The translations under genes were made by a program, and so were the position numbers. From positions 1-43,735 of the forward strand of contig JAHBTG010000017.1 of assembly GCA_019638695.1 (NCBI GenBank): a stretch of 43,735 nucleotides of DNA, given 5' to 3'. The stretch's first letter is position 1, and each line of letters opens with the position of its first letter. The DNA comes from Bacteroidota bacterium. Lineage in GTDB: Bacteria > Bacteroidota > Bacteroidia > J057 > JAJTIE01. The notes beneath the pieces were generated by a model, which saw only the letters and a program-made list of their open reading frames with translations, ran no database searches and was not told where the DNA came from. Positions 10,227 through 17,811 of the stretch are shown piece after piece.

Positions 10227-10305
10227 AGATGACTTATTGGGTTCTTACAATTTTACTTATTTATCTGCCAAATTGTTTCCGGTATATGCCCCAATCTCTT
10301 TGCGT

Positions 10306-11382
10306 TTACGTTAAATTATCATAAATGCATAGCAATTCCCCGGGATCAAGTCTCCAGAAGCTGCTATCGGGTTGCTGATAAGCAGCCAGCAGTGAGCTAA
10401 CAGATGCCGGCGGGTGCAGCGTGGCTGCCATGCCCATTCCGGTTTGATGGTTCAGCTGCTCCCAATGAGGGTTGGGACTGAAGAGGAAAGGCAAGCCTGC
10501 GGCCATGTATTCATAGAAGCAGGTGGGCACTTTATGCCTGATGGCCGGATTCAGCTGATATAGCGCCAATCCCAGGTGGTGGATGCGCATGAGTTGCAGC
10601 AGGGTGGGGTGGGGTACATATTCCTTTCCACCGATCAGCGTAATGCCCAGTTCCGTACAGCGTCGGTACAGCTGCTCTGCATAAGCGCTGTCCGGCGCAT
10701 ATCCCGCCAGTGTCAGGGTACAAGGCGTGGTTTCTTGTAGGCGCAGGAAGAGTTCTATAGCAGCCCCGGTGCCCCAGTCTGGCGCCAGTGTGCCGGTGAC
10801 CAGTAGCCGGATAGGAGGATACCCTGGTTTTGGAGCCGCATATGGGTTAGGCGGCACACGATTGGCATAGACCGTACTTTTCTGCGGCAGGCTCCCGTCG
10901 TAAATAGCTTCTGCATAAACCACATGGTCTGTCCAGCAAACAGCGATATGCTCCCATAATGTGATGAGCATAGCCAGGAGCGCCCGGGGCCGGCCTGGGT
11001 AGGCGGCACTGTACCGCAGATTGGCTGCATAATCTTCATGTTTGTCATACAGGATATGGCAGCCCAGCAGCCATTTGAGTAGCCAGGCAATGCCTAGCAA
11101 TTCGGGGGTGTGTACGTGGCATATATGGGGTTTTATGCGCAGGCAGCGCCATAGAAGCATACCTTGTATGCGTATTCGCCGGCCCCATTGCCCGGGGCGT
11201 GGCATGGGATGCGCCCAGCAGCATACCCCCTCCCTGCGGACAGGCGCTTGTTCCTGGCCGGCAGCCAGTATATAAACCAGGTGCCCGGCTATGGAAGCGG
11301 GCAGTGCTTGTTTTTCAAAGATGCGCGGGTGTGCAACAGGGTTCAGCACACTAAGATGGCAGATGCGTTGCCTGCCGGCCAT
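10306..11382 (-). CDS. GT4-like glycosyltransferase
   Basis: 358 residues. It looks like a GT-B fold enzyme. The N-terminal half has the HVHTPELLG segment (89-97) and YDKHEDY (112-118), and the linker leads to LLVTGTLAPDWGT (about 193-205). The C-terminal nucleotide-sugar part has HKVPTCFYEYMAAGLPFL (about 283-300), including the E291 region of the usual donor-site motif. It probably transfers a sugar to a cell-surface polymer or lipid; donor and acceptor are unknown. It starts 3 bases after the stop of the coiled-coil membrane protein gene, so it is in the siaB-siaC transcription unit. The N-terminus is slightly shorter than in many GT4 enzymes. Confidence 0.85.
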   Translation of the reverse strand: MAGRQRICHLSVLNPVAHPRIFEKQALPASIAGHLVYILAAGQEQAPVRREGVCCWAHPMPRPGQWGRRIRIQGMLLWRCLRIKPHICHVHTPELLGIAWLLKWLLGCHILYDKHEDYAANLRYSAAYPGRPRALLAMLITLWEHIAVCWTDHVVYAEAIYDGSLPQKSTVYANRVPPNPYAAPKPGYPPIRLLVTGTLAPDWGTGAAIELFLRLQETTPCTLTLAGYAPDSAYAEQLYRRCTELGITLIGGKEYVPHPTLLQLMRIHHLGLALYQLNPAIRHKVPTCFYEYMAAGLPFLFSPNPHWEQLNHQTGMGMAATLHPPASVSSLLAAYQQPDSSFWRLDPGELLCIYDNLT

Positions 11383-11385
11383 AGG

Positions 11386-11985
11386 TTAGGAGGCCGCAAA
11401 TTTTTCCTGTATCTCGGATTTCTGTTTGGCCTCATCTCGCTGAGCCTGCCGGATAAAGTATCGCTCGGTATAGCCCTCAATGGGTTTCAGCAGCATCACA
11501 ATAAGCGCTTTGGGGATGAGACCGATCATGAACTGGAAGATCTTCTCCCAGTCTGTAAAATAGGTGTCTACAAATTTTTCTATGAAAAATTCCTCCATGA
11601 CCTCCGTCGCCACCATCAACACCACCACAAATATCAGGATGAAGGTTTGTGCCTTGCGGCTGGCACGTGCTTTGGTTAGCTCATCAATAGTGTTTTTCAA
11701 CTCCACATTGGTCAGTTGCAGGGTCTCATTGACGCGCTGAATTTCTTCAGACTGTTGCTGCAGCAGCATATTGGCGCCCTTGAGTTTGCGCTGCAGGCGG
11801 TCACCCACACTGGTGAGCAGCTTGGTATCTGAGAGTAATGTGGTATAACTCTTGAGTAGCTCGTCAATAGCCGCCCGGTATTCCTCCTTGGACAAATCAT
11901 CAGACTGCACGATGCCCTTGAACTTGACAAGCAGTTCATTCTCACGCTGGTAAGCTATCTCACTTTTGTTGGATGGGGCTGCCAT
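11386..11985 (-). CDS. Coiled-coil membrane protein, third gene of the SiaB/SiaC operon
   Basis: 199 residues, no enzyme motif recognised. Residues 50-110 form a strong coiled coil (LLSDTKLL…LQRKLKGANMLLQQQSEEIQ…). After it come a hydrophobic helix (about 113-130, AQTFILIFVVVLMVATEVM) and a second one (about 148-165, FQFMIGLIPKALIVMLL). The C-terminal tail is charged. There is no signal peptide, so the coiled coil is expected in the cytoplasm and the protein in the inner membrane. It lies 33 bases after siaC and 3 bases before a glycosyltransferase. I infer it is a membrane partner or output of the SiaB/SiaC switch. Its function is unknown. Confidence 0.8.
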   Translation of the reverse strand: MAAPSNKSEIAYQRENELLVKFKGIVQSDDLSKEEYRAAIDELLKSYTTLLSDTKLLTSVGDRLQRKLKGANMLLQQQSEEIQRVNETLQLTNVELKNTIDELTKARASRKAQTFILIFVVVLMVATEVMEEFFIEKFVDTYFTDWEKIFQFMIGLIPKALIVMLLKPIEGYTERYFIRQAQRDEAKQKSEIQEKFAAS

Positions 11986-12018
11986 ATAGCGTTTGAAGCA
12001 AGGATTGTGCGTTAGGGA

Positions 12019-12414
12019 CTAGTAGGTATCGGTGCGTTCTATCAGTTCAAAGGGTACTGTGAGCGATGCCTGATAATCTTCGCCGGCTTCCAGCATATCG
12101 GTATCGTCCTCAAAGTAATGCCAGCGGATGGCGCATGCCTTCCCGGTGTCATGGTAGTCTTGGATAAACCGCAGGATTTCCAATATATACTTGGCCGAAC
12201 TGGTGTTGAAATAGTCAAAGCTGAAGTCAACAGTAATCCCCCCCTGTTGGCCATCCTCGAAAAAAGCTCGGAACCAGTCGAGAATAGGCGTATAGAACTT
12301 GGTAGAGTTCTCCGGGTAGGAGTTACCTATCAGCTCATACACATTGGAGGCCGGGTCCAGTTTGATCCGGGGAGTGTCTTCTGTGGCGTCTAGTATAAGT
12401 GGGCTTAAGCTCAT
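12019..12414 (-). CDS. siaC: SiaC-family regulatory phosphoprotein (DUF1987)
   Basis: 131 residues. It matches the SiaC/DUF1987 family: N-terminal PRIKLDPASNVYELIGNSYPEN, then FYTPILDWF, and the conserved DYFNTSSAKYI segment with T71-S72-S73, where the family's phosphorylated Thr lies. In Pseudomonas, SiaB phosphorylates SiaC, and unphosphorylated SiaC activates the diguanylate cyclase SiaD. No GGDEF gene is present here, so the downstream partner must differ. The gene starts 6 bases after siaB and is followed by a coiled-coil membrane protein. The family call is firm; the output is inferred to be unknown. Confidence 0.92.
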   Translation of the reverse strand: MSLSPLILDATEDTPRIKLDPASNVYELIGNSYPENSTKFYTPILDWFRAFFEDGQQGGITVDFSFDYFNTSSAKYILEILRFIQDYHDTGKACAIRWHYFEDDTDMLEAGEDYQASLTVPFELIERTDTY

Positions 12415-12420
12415 ATTCTT

Positions 12421-12912
12421 CTAAACAACGAATTGTATATGAAACAACAGCTGGTCGGTATTTACTTCTTCTGCCTGGTAGTTGACGCGGTTGTCTATGG
12501 TTTTGCGGGCAATATTGAGTATGCCCAGTCCCCCGCCGCCAGCCGCGCTGATTTTCCCATTGGTCAGAATCTTTTGATAGAACTCGCGAAGCTCATCCTT
12601 ATCCATGGTGTTGATCTTGTCTATATAGCTTTTCAATTTGGTCGCGTTGGTTTTGTTTACCAGGTTAGTGGTCCGTATCAGGTACCCGTTGTCTTGCTTG
12701 AGCACCTGCAGGCTGGGCGGGTGTATCTCCGGGTTCATGGCATGGTGCATCAGGTTCTGGCAACACTCGATCAGGATGGAGTTTACCTTCTTTCTGAAAG
12801 GCACTTTTTCACCCAGCTCAGCCATTTTGGTGTCCATGGATACCAGTATTTTATTTAATACTGAATTATCCATTTCGCCCTGGTAATCATATATTACGTT
12901 AGCATAGGACAT
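12421..12912 (-). CDS. siaB: SiaB-family protein kinase
   Basis: 163 residues from ATG 12912; an in-frame TTG at 12930 would add six residues but is a less likely start. The fold is HATPase-like, with an N-box E49-C-C-Q52-N53 followed by LMHHA and a glycine-rich lid GGGGLG at 125-130 followed by ILNIARK. SiaB-type kinases phosphorylate SiaC on Thr or Ser. siaC follows 6 bases downstream. A consensus promoter (13021-13051) sits about 110 bases upstream and would drive the run siaB, siaC, membrane protein, glycosyltransferase and possibly the SPFH gene. Confidence 0.9.
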   Translation of the reverse strand: MSYANVIYDYQGEMDNSVLNKILVSMDTKMAELGEKVPFRKKVNSILIECCQNLMHHAMNPEIHPPSLQVLKQDNGYLIRTTNLVNKTNATKLKSYIDKINTMDKDELREFYQKILTNGKISAAGGGGLGILNIARKTIDNRVNYQAEEVNTDQLLFHIQFVV

Positions 12913-13020
12913 TGTGGGGGCAGTTCGCAAAGCAGTGGAGTCTTATAGAGTATTGTTGAGGACACGTTGGCTGTGGCAGTATTGATTGTATGGAAGGTAC
13001 TCGATAAAGTATTTAGCCCA

Positions 13021-13051
13021 CAAAAGTAATACAAAAAGCAGATGCTTCAAA
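13021..13051 (-). promoter_or_regulatory. Bacteroidota-type promoter for siaB operon
   Basis: On the minus strand this reads TTTG (13048-13051), a 19-base spacer, then TACTTTTG (13021-13028). It fits the Bacteroidota primary sigma consensus TTTG-N19-TAnnTTTG exactly. The predicted start near 13015 gives a leader of about 100 bases before siaB ATG 12912. Confidence 0.72.
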
Positions 13052-13145
13052 GGTATTTACACACATCCTCCCCGGCGATTTATTTGTATAGGGTAAAGAG
13101 GCTAAAACCGTAACTTTACGCACAAAATAGCCAATAACCATACGT

Positions 13146-14528
13146 ATGCAACTATCTCCTCTTAACTGGCCTGCAGATTTTGCCCAACCCACGCTGGAAG
13201 ATTGGGTGGCGGTCATCCGTAAAGAGTTGAAACAAGCTGTGTATGAAGATACCCTGATCTATGAGCTGCCGGGCGGGGGGCGCTTACCGGCGGCGGTCAC
13301 CGCCGCTTCTGCCCGCCGGTTGCCTGATCTGCCCGCTCCCGGCTGGCCCGGCTGGGAACTGGCCCAGGCCGTTACCTTAGGTACGGAGGATCTGCCTGCG
13401 CTCAACCAGGCCCTGCTGTTTTTGCTGGAACATGGGGCAGAGGCTTTGTTCATACGCCTGCCTTATGCAGAGGTATTTCAGGAAGGCGCCCCGGTCCGGG
13501 ACTACCTTGCAGCGCTCGATACCGTGCTCAAAGGCGTGATCCCCGGCTATATCCGCCTGCATTTCTATGCCGGCGCACAAACCCCTTACCTGATGAAGGC
13601 TTTTGTGCAATGGATGCAGCAAAATGGCCATGATCCGGCTACCCAGCAGGGCACCTTCATTTGGGATCCGCTTTCGCTGGCCATGTGGGCAGGCCATCGT
13701 AATGCCTCGGCAGAGGCTGACCTGCAGCAGTTTGCCCGGGACCTCTCCCGACAGCTGCCCGCCATGACGCTGGGTACTTCTAATGCCTATCTCTACAGCG
13801 CTTCCGGCGCTACACCCGTGCAGGAACTGGCGTTTGGACTCTGTGCCCTGTTTGCGCAGGCACAGCCTGCCTTGCAACAAGCCATACGAGTGTCTGCCGG
13901 CAAGCACTTTTTGCTGGAACTGGCCAAATTCCGTGCTTTGCCGGTACTTTGGCAGCGCCTTGCTCCCAGGCATGCCCCCCATCTGGCCGATGCTTTGCTG
14001 GAGGTGCAGGCTTCTACGGCCTTGTGGAACCAGGCCGCAACGGACCCCCACAATAACCTGGTGCGCAATACCTTGCAGGCGCTTTCTGCCGTGTTGGGGG
14101 GCGCCCGGGTGGTGGATGTGCAGCCTCACAATCAGCTAACGGAGCGCAATGATGCCATGGGGCTGCGTTTGGCCAAGAATATCCAGCTCCTTTTCAAGGA
14201 AGAAAGCCACCTGGCGCAGGTGGCAGACCCGGCAAGGGGTTCTTATGTGCTGGAGTCCCTGACGACCAGCATCGTAGAAGCTACGGAAGCGCTGGCAGAC
14301 CAGGTAATGGCACAGGGCGGCATGTGGGCTGCGGCCACCAATGGCTGGGCTGCCCGGCAGATCAATGAGGCCAAAGCACGGTTGCTGGAGGCGTTTGCCC
14401 AGAAGCAAGAAGTGGTGGTGGGGGTGAATAAATACGTGACCAGCGAACCCCGCTCCATGCCACCGGTCTTTAACCCAAGAGTGCCGGCGCCGGAGTTTCC
14501 CACGATAGCGCCGCTGCGTCTTTCCTAA
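13146..14528 (+). CDS. mutA: Methylmalonyl-CoA mutase small (non-catalytic) subunit
   Basis: 460 residues. The sequence follows the TIM-barrel part of the methylmalonyl-CoA mutase family, with DPLSLAMWAG, LGTSNAYLYSASGATPVQELAF and DPHNNLVRNTLQALSAVLGGARVVDV. The C-terminal cobalamin-domain relic present in the longer (about 620-residue) small subunits is absent; the short form is common in Bacteroidota. The small subunit pairs with a catalytic MutB to interconvert succinyl-CoA and methylmalonyl-CoA. No mutB gene is in the window, since the next gene, 13 bases downstream, is a PAP2 phosphatase. A weak -7-like TAACTTTA at 13111-13118 precedes the gene without a well-spaced -33. Confidence 0.88.
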   Translation: MQLSPLNWPADFAQPTLEDWVAVIRKELKQAVYEDTLIYELPGGGRLPAAVTAASARRLPDLPAPGWPGWELAQAVTLGTEDLPALNQALLFLLEHGAEALFIRLPYAEVFQEGAPVRDYLAALDTVLKGVIPGYIRLHFYAGAQTPYLMKAFVQWMQQNGHDPATQQGTFIWDPLSLAMWAGHRNASAEADLQQFARDLSRQLPAMTLGTSNAYLYSASGATPVQELAFGLCALFAQAQPALQQAIRVSAGKHFLLELAKFRALPVLWQRLAPRHAPHLADALLEVQASTALWNQAATDPHNNLVRNTLQALSAVLGGARVVDVQPHNQLTERNDAMGLRLAKNIQLLFKEESHLAQVADPARGSYVLESLTTSIVEATEALADQVMAQGGMWAAATNGWAARQINEAKARLLEAFAQKQEVVVGVNKYVTSEPRSMPPVFNPRVPAPEFPTIAPLRLS

Positions 14529-14541
14529 AACCCTTTAGTCT

Positions 14542-15105
14542 ATGCTGGAAACCCTACAGCACTGGGACCGGGCATTGTTTCGCGTCTTCAACGGATGGCA
14601 TACCCCTTGGCTGGATGGTCCCATGTATGTGCTCACCCAAACCTGGGTATGGGTGCCCTTCTACCTTTTTCTGTTATGGCTGGCCTGGCAAACCTTGCAC
14701 AAGCGTATCTGGCTGCTGCTGCTGCTGGTAGCACTGGCCGTTACCCTTAGCGACCAGACAGCCAGCGGTTTGCTTAAACCGCTCGTCCGGCGGCTAAGAC
14801 CCTGTAACGATCCGCTGGTGGCCCCCGTGCATATCGTGAATGGCTACTGCAGCCAGGCGTGGAGCTTTGCCAGCAGCCACGCAGCCAATTCGGCAACTGT
14901 GGCCGCTAGCTGCTGGCTTACGTTTGGCAGAAAACGCTGGTGGGTAGCTGCGCTGCTCCTGGGCTACTGGCTGGTGAATAGCTGGACAAGAATTTACCTG
15001 GGTGTACATTTCCCGGGAGATATCTTGGCCGGAACCTGCATAGGCGCGTGGTGGGCCCTGTTATTATACGGGCTTCAGAGGCGGTTTTTGCCCAAGCCCA
15101 TTTAA
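14542..15105 (+). CDS. PAP2-family membrane phosphatase
   Basis: 187 residues with about five to six hydrophobic helices. The three family motifs are in order: K79-P-L-V-R-R-L-R86-P87, SSH113 (in place of the usual PSGH) and SWTR150-IYLGVH156-FPGD160. H113 and H156 are the expected catalytic pair facing the periplasm. Members dephosphorylate undecaprenyl pyrophosphate, phosphatidic acid or lipid A; the substrate is not decided here. It begins 13 bases after mutA. Confidence 0.93.
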   Translation: MLETLQHWDRALFRVFNGWHTPWLDGPMYVLTQTWVWVPFYLFLLWLAWQTLHKRIWLLLLLVALAVTLSDQTASGLLKPLVRRLRPCNDPLVAPVHIVNGYCSQAWSFASSHAANSATVAASCWLTFGRKRWWVAALLLGYWLVNSWTRIYLGVHFPGDILAGTCIGAWWALLLYGLQRRFLPKPI

Positions 15106-15212
15106 CATAAGCCGTTATGGGATTCTTATCAGTATCCCTATTTTTTTATTCATTTTCCATTTTTTAACAAAAATTAATAGACATTGCCGTTAAAAATTGC
15201 GTCAATGATTTG

Positions 15213-15220
15213 TAACTTTG
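15213..15220 (+). promoter_or_regulatory. Candidate -7 element upstream of M23 gene
   Basis: TAACTTTG matches the TAnnTTTG -7 consensus, but the -33 position 19 bases upstream is not TTTG. If used, the leader to ATG 15336 would be about 110 bases. The rest of the AT-rich gap 15106-15335 shows no other recognised element. Confidence 0.35.
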
Positions 15221-15335
15221 AAAAACGTGAACCGTATCTCATTGTAAAGACTGCAAATACAATTCTGATTTCTCTGGAAGAATGGTAATGCAGTATGGGT
15301 TTTGCGAGATAGGTTTTACCAAATGAAAGTTTTTT

Positions 15336-16340
15336 ATGCAAATAAAAATATACGCTTATAGAATAGCTTCTTGCCGTATCGGTTGGGCGCTTGTGGTCAT
15401 AGGGGCTCTTTGTATGGGCCCGGCCAATGCCCAGCAATCGCAAAGCGGCCAGCGTGAGATTCCCCACGCCTCTAATCGCAGTTTTTTACTGGATTCTGCC
15501 AGCCGGGATACCCTGGTGCTCAAGACTACGGTGTGCACCCCCACCTATTGTTTCCCCAAGGCTCAGGGGTTTGCCCGCCTCGACAGCTTTCAGACCAGTG
15601 CATTTGACAACAAGATCCTGGACTTCTATCATTTCGATGTATTGTCGCTCAGAGATACTTTTGAGTTTCCTCTGGCGGATGAAGCTTCCGGTATGTCCCG
15701 CTTTGTATTTCCGGTGAAAGGCAAAGTGTCCAGCGGATTCGGCCCCCGTTACTTCTGGGGTTATCATTTTCATAAGGGGACGGACATTGCGCTGCAGCGC
15801 GGGGACAGTGTGGTGGCAGCCCTGGATGGTGTGGTGCGCATTGTACGCGTAGACCGCTGGGGGTATGGCAACTTTATCGTGATCACCCATGATGGCGGTC
15901 TGGAAACCGTCTATGGTCACCTGGATAAATCCCTGGCCATCGAAGGCCAGCGGGTGACTGCCGGAGACCTGATTGGCCTGGGAGGTTCCACCGGGCGCAG
16001 CACAGGCCCCCACCTTCATTTCGAATTCCGTTTCATGGGCGAAGCCTTTGATGCCGAAAAAGTCTGTGACTTTAATAATTGCGCCCTCAAGTCTTCTCAT
16101 ATTCAGCTGGAGCGCAACTGGTTCAGTCACCTGGACAAGAGTGTGAAGACTTCTCCTGTGGCTTCTGCCAATGTGGCTGCCATTGGTGACGGTGGCGCAG
16201 TATTTCACCGGATCCGCTCCGGGGAAAACCTCGGTTCCATAGCGGCCACCTATCGTACATCCGTATCAAATATTTGCCGACTCAATGGAATTGGCCCGAA
16301 TACCACTATTTTTGCCGGAAAAACGATACGTGTTAAGTAA
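15336..16340 (+). CDS. M23 family peptidase with C-terminal LysM domain
   Basis: 334 residues. A signal peptide ends near NAQQ (about residue 33). The M23 peptidase domain (about 123-235) has the zinc ligands H146-x3-D150 and H226-L-H228, within FHKGTD and GPHLHFEF. The C-terminal LysM (about 290-334; HRIRSGENLGSIAATYRTSV…NTTIFAGKTIRVK) binds peptidoglycan. The likely role is cell-wall endopeptidase activity in the periplasm. The stop overlaps the start of the following lipoprotein gene. Confidence 0.95.
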   Translation: MQIKIYAYRIASCRIGWALVVIGALCMGPANAQQSQSGQREIPHASNRSFLLDSASRDTLVLKTTVCTPTYCFPKAQGFARLDSFQTSAFDNKILDFYHFDVLSLRDTFEFPLADEASGMSRFVFPVKGKVSSGFGPRYFWGYHFHKGTDIALQRGDSVVAALDGVVRIVRVDRWGYGNFIVITHDGGLETVYGHLDKSLAIEGQRVTAGDLIGLGGSTGRSTGPHLHFEFRFMGEAFDAEKVCDFNNCALKSSHIQLERNWFSHLDKSVKTSPVASANVAAIGDGGAVFHRIRSGENLGSIAATYRTSVSNICRLNGIGPNTTIFAGKTIRVK

Positions 16341-16887
16341 GAATATTCTGCTCGGCATACTCCTGAGCGCCACCCTGTTTAGTGCCTGCACCATAGAACC
16401 CAGACCTGTACAGGAAAAAAAGCCTAAAGGTACAGACGGACATAAACCTCATAAAGTAGCTCCGCCATTGCCCCTGGAAGAACAACCCCGCGCATTGGCG
16501 GCCAGTTACTGCACCTGCCAGGAGGAGATCTTTACCAAGTACAGTAAGAAAATAGACCTTATTACAGCTACGCCTGTGGCTCAGCTCACACAAGACCAGG
16601 TAGTGGCCACCTTTAAGGATGTGAAAGGCATCAATGAGCGGTTTCTCTCAGAGCTCAAGCATTGCGGGGAAGAAATCAGCCATCATGCCTATTTTCAGCA
16701 GGTGACTTCTGATGAGGCGCTTTCCGTACAGTTTGGGAATGAAATGGAGGCGTGTATGACGGTGCTGGAGAAGAACTTTGCACCTAAGCTGGAGGTGTGG
16801 AACCGTTACCTGGATGCCATTGGCAAAGCACAGCACGAGCAACTGGAAAAATACCAGCTGGAACTCCACCGTCGCGAGGGCAAGTAA
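16330..16887 (+). CDS. Small lipoprotein of unknown function
   Basis: The most plausible start is GTG 16330. It gives VLSKNILLGILLSATLFSAC, a lipoprotein signal with Cys at residue 20 of this form. ATG 16285 is in frame but would put a 15-residue extension before the signal and overlap the M23 gene by 56 bases. The mature part has a Pro/Lys-rich linker and then a helical domain with Cys pairs (YCTCQEE; KHCGEE). No known domain recognised. The 11-base overlap with the M23/LysM gene suggests translational coupling and a role near the cell wall. Confidence 0.75.
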   Translation: MLSKNILLGILLSATLFSACTIEPRPVQEKKPKGTDGHKPHKVAPPLPLEEQPRALAASYCTCQEEIFTKYSKKIDLITATPVAQLTQDQVVATFKDVKGINERFLSELKHCGEEISHHAYFQQVTSDEALSVQFGNEMEACMTVLEKNFAPKLEVWNRYLDAIGKAQHEQLEKYQLELHRREGK

Positions 16888-16924
16888 ATAGCCCGCATCT
16901 GCCGCAGGCTTGCTACCTTTGCCC

Positions 16925-17809
16925 ATGCTACGCGATCGCCTATACCTGCACAGCGCCATATTCCTGTTTGGCTTTACAGGGGTATTGGGAGAGTTGATCA
17001 ATATGCATGAGACGCATTTCACCTGGTTGCGTATGGTGATCTGTATGGCTGCCTTTCTCCTGTGGTTTGCCTTGAGGGGGACTTCGTTGCGGGTGCAACG
17101 CTCCCAGTTGCGCACGCTGGGCCTCACCGGGGGGGTACTGGCCTTGCACTGGATTGCTTTTTATGGTTGTATCAAAGCAGACGGCGCAGAAATGGCGCTG
17201 GTGCTCTTTAGCCTGGGCCCGGCTTTCACCGCGTTGCTGGAGCCTGTTTTCTTTCGCCGCAAGCTCTATACCTATGAGCTCCTGCTTAGCCTGGTAGCTG
17301 CCGGTGGAGTTTACCTCATTATGCAGGCCAGATCCGCCAGCCCCGTAGGGGTAGCATTGGGGGTGGCGTCTGCCCTGCTCAATGCGTTCTATGGCATCTT
17401 CTCCAAAAAGCTGGTGGACCAGTTACCCCCGGATATCGTTAACTTCTATACTATTACGGCCGGGTTTGTATTGCTGTCACTGGCGCTGCCTTTGGTGCCT
17501 GTTGTCTACGAAGTGCCTATGCTGGCGCTTCCGCCCACTGCCCTGGACTGGCTTTATCTTCTGATCCTCAGTGTGATATGCACCAATGTGGCTTATGTGC
17601 TGTGCCTGAAGGGGTTGCAGGGACTCACCCCTTTTAACTTTTTGCTGGCGATAAACCTGGAGCCTGTGTATGGCATACTATTGGCATTGCTGCTATTGCC
17701 CAGGGAAGAGATGCCGGGGCTGTACTTTTGGCTGGGCGCTGCGGTAGTGATCTCCACCGTGTTTGCCAATATCTACTTCCAGCGCAAATACCACCCCCAA
17801 CTCACTTAG
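16925..17809 (+). CDS. EamA/DMT-family transporter
   Basis: 294 residues from ATG 16925; an upstream in-frame TTG at 16910 adds only five residues. About ten hydrophobic helices form two tandem EamA halves (about 8-140 and 150-292). Landmarks are FLFGFTGVLGEL near the start, LFSLGPAFTALLEPVFFRRKL and, in the second half, LKGLQGLTPFNFLLAINLEPVYGILLA. DMT exporters move small metabolites across the inner membrane; the substrate is unknown. It precedes the OstA-like gene by two bases. Confidence 0.93.
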   Translation: MLRDRLYLHSAIFLFGFTGVLGELINMHETHFTWLRMVICMAAFLLWFALRGTSLRVQRSQLRTLGLTGGVLALHWIAFYGCIKADGAEMALVLFSLGPAFTALLEPVFFRRKLYTYELLLSLVAAGGVYLIMQARSASPVGVALGVASALLNAFYGIFSKKLVDQLPPDIVNFYTITAGFVLLSLALPLVPVVYEVPMLALPPTALDWLYLLILSVICTNVAYVLCLKGLQGLTPFNFLLAINLEPVYGILLALLLLPREEMPGLYFWLGAAVVISTVFANIYFQRKYHPQLT

Positions 17810-17811
17810 GT

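Noticed and set aside
11164-11679. 171-codon plus-strand open frame
   Set aside because: Opposite to the glycosyltransferase and coiled-coil membrane genes, which have clear motifs.
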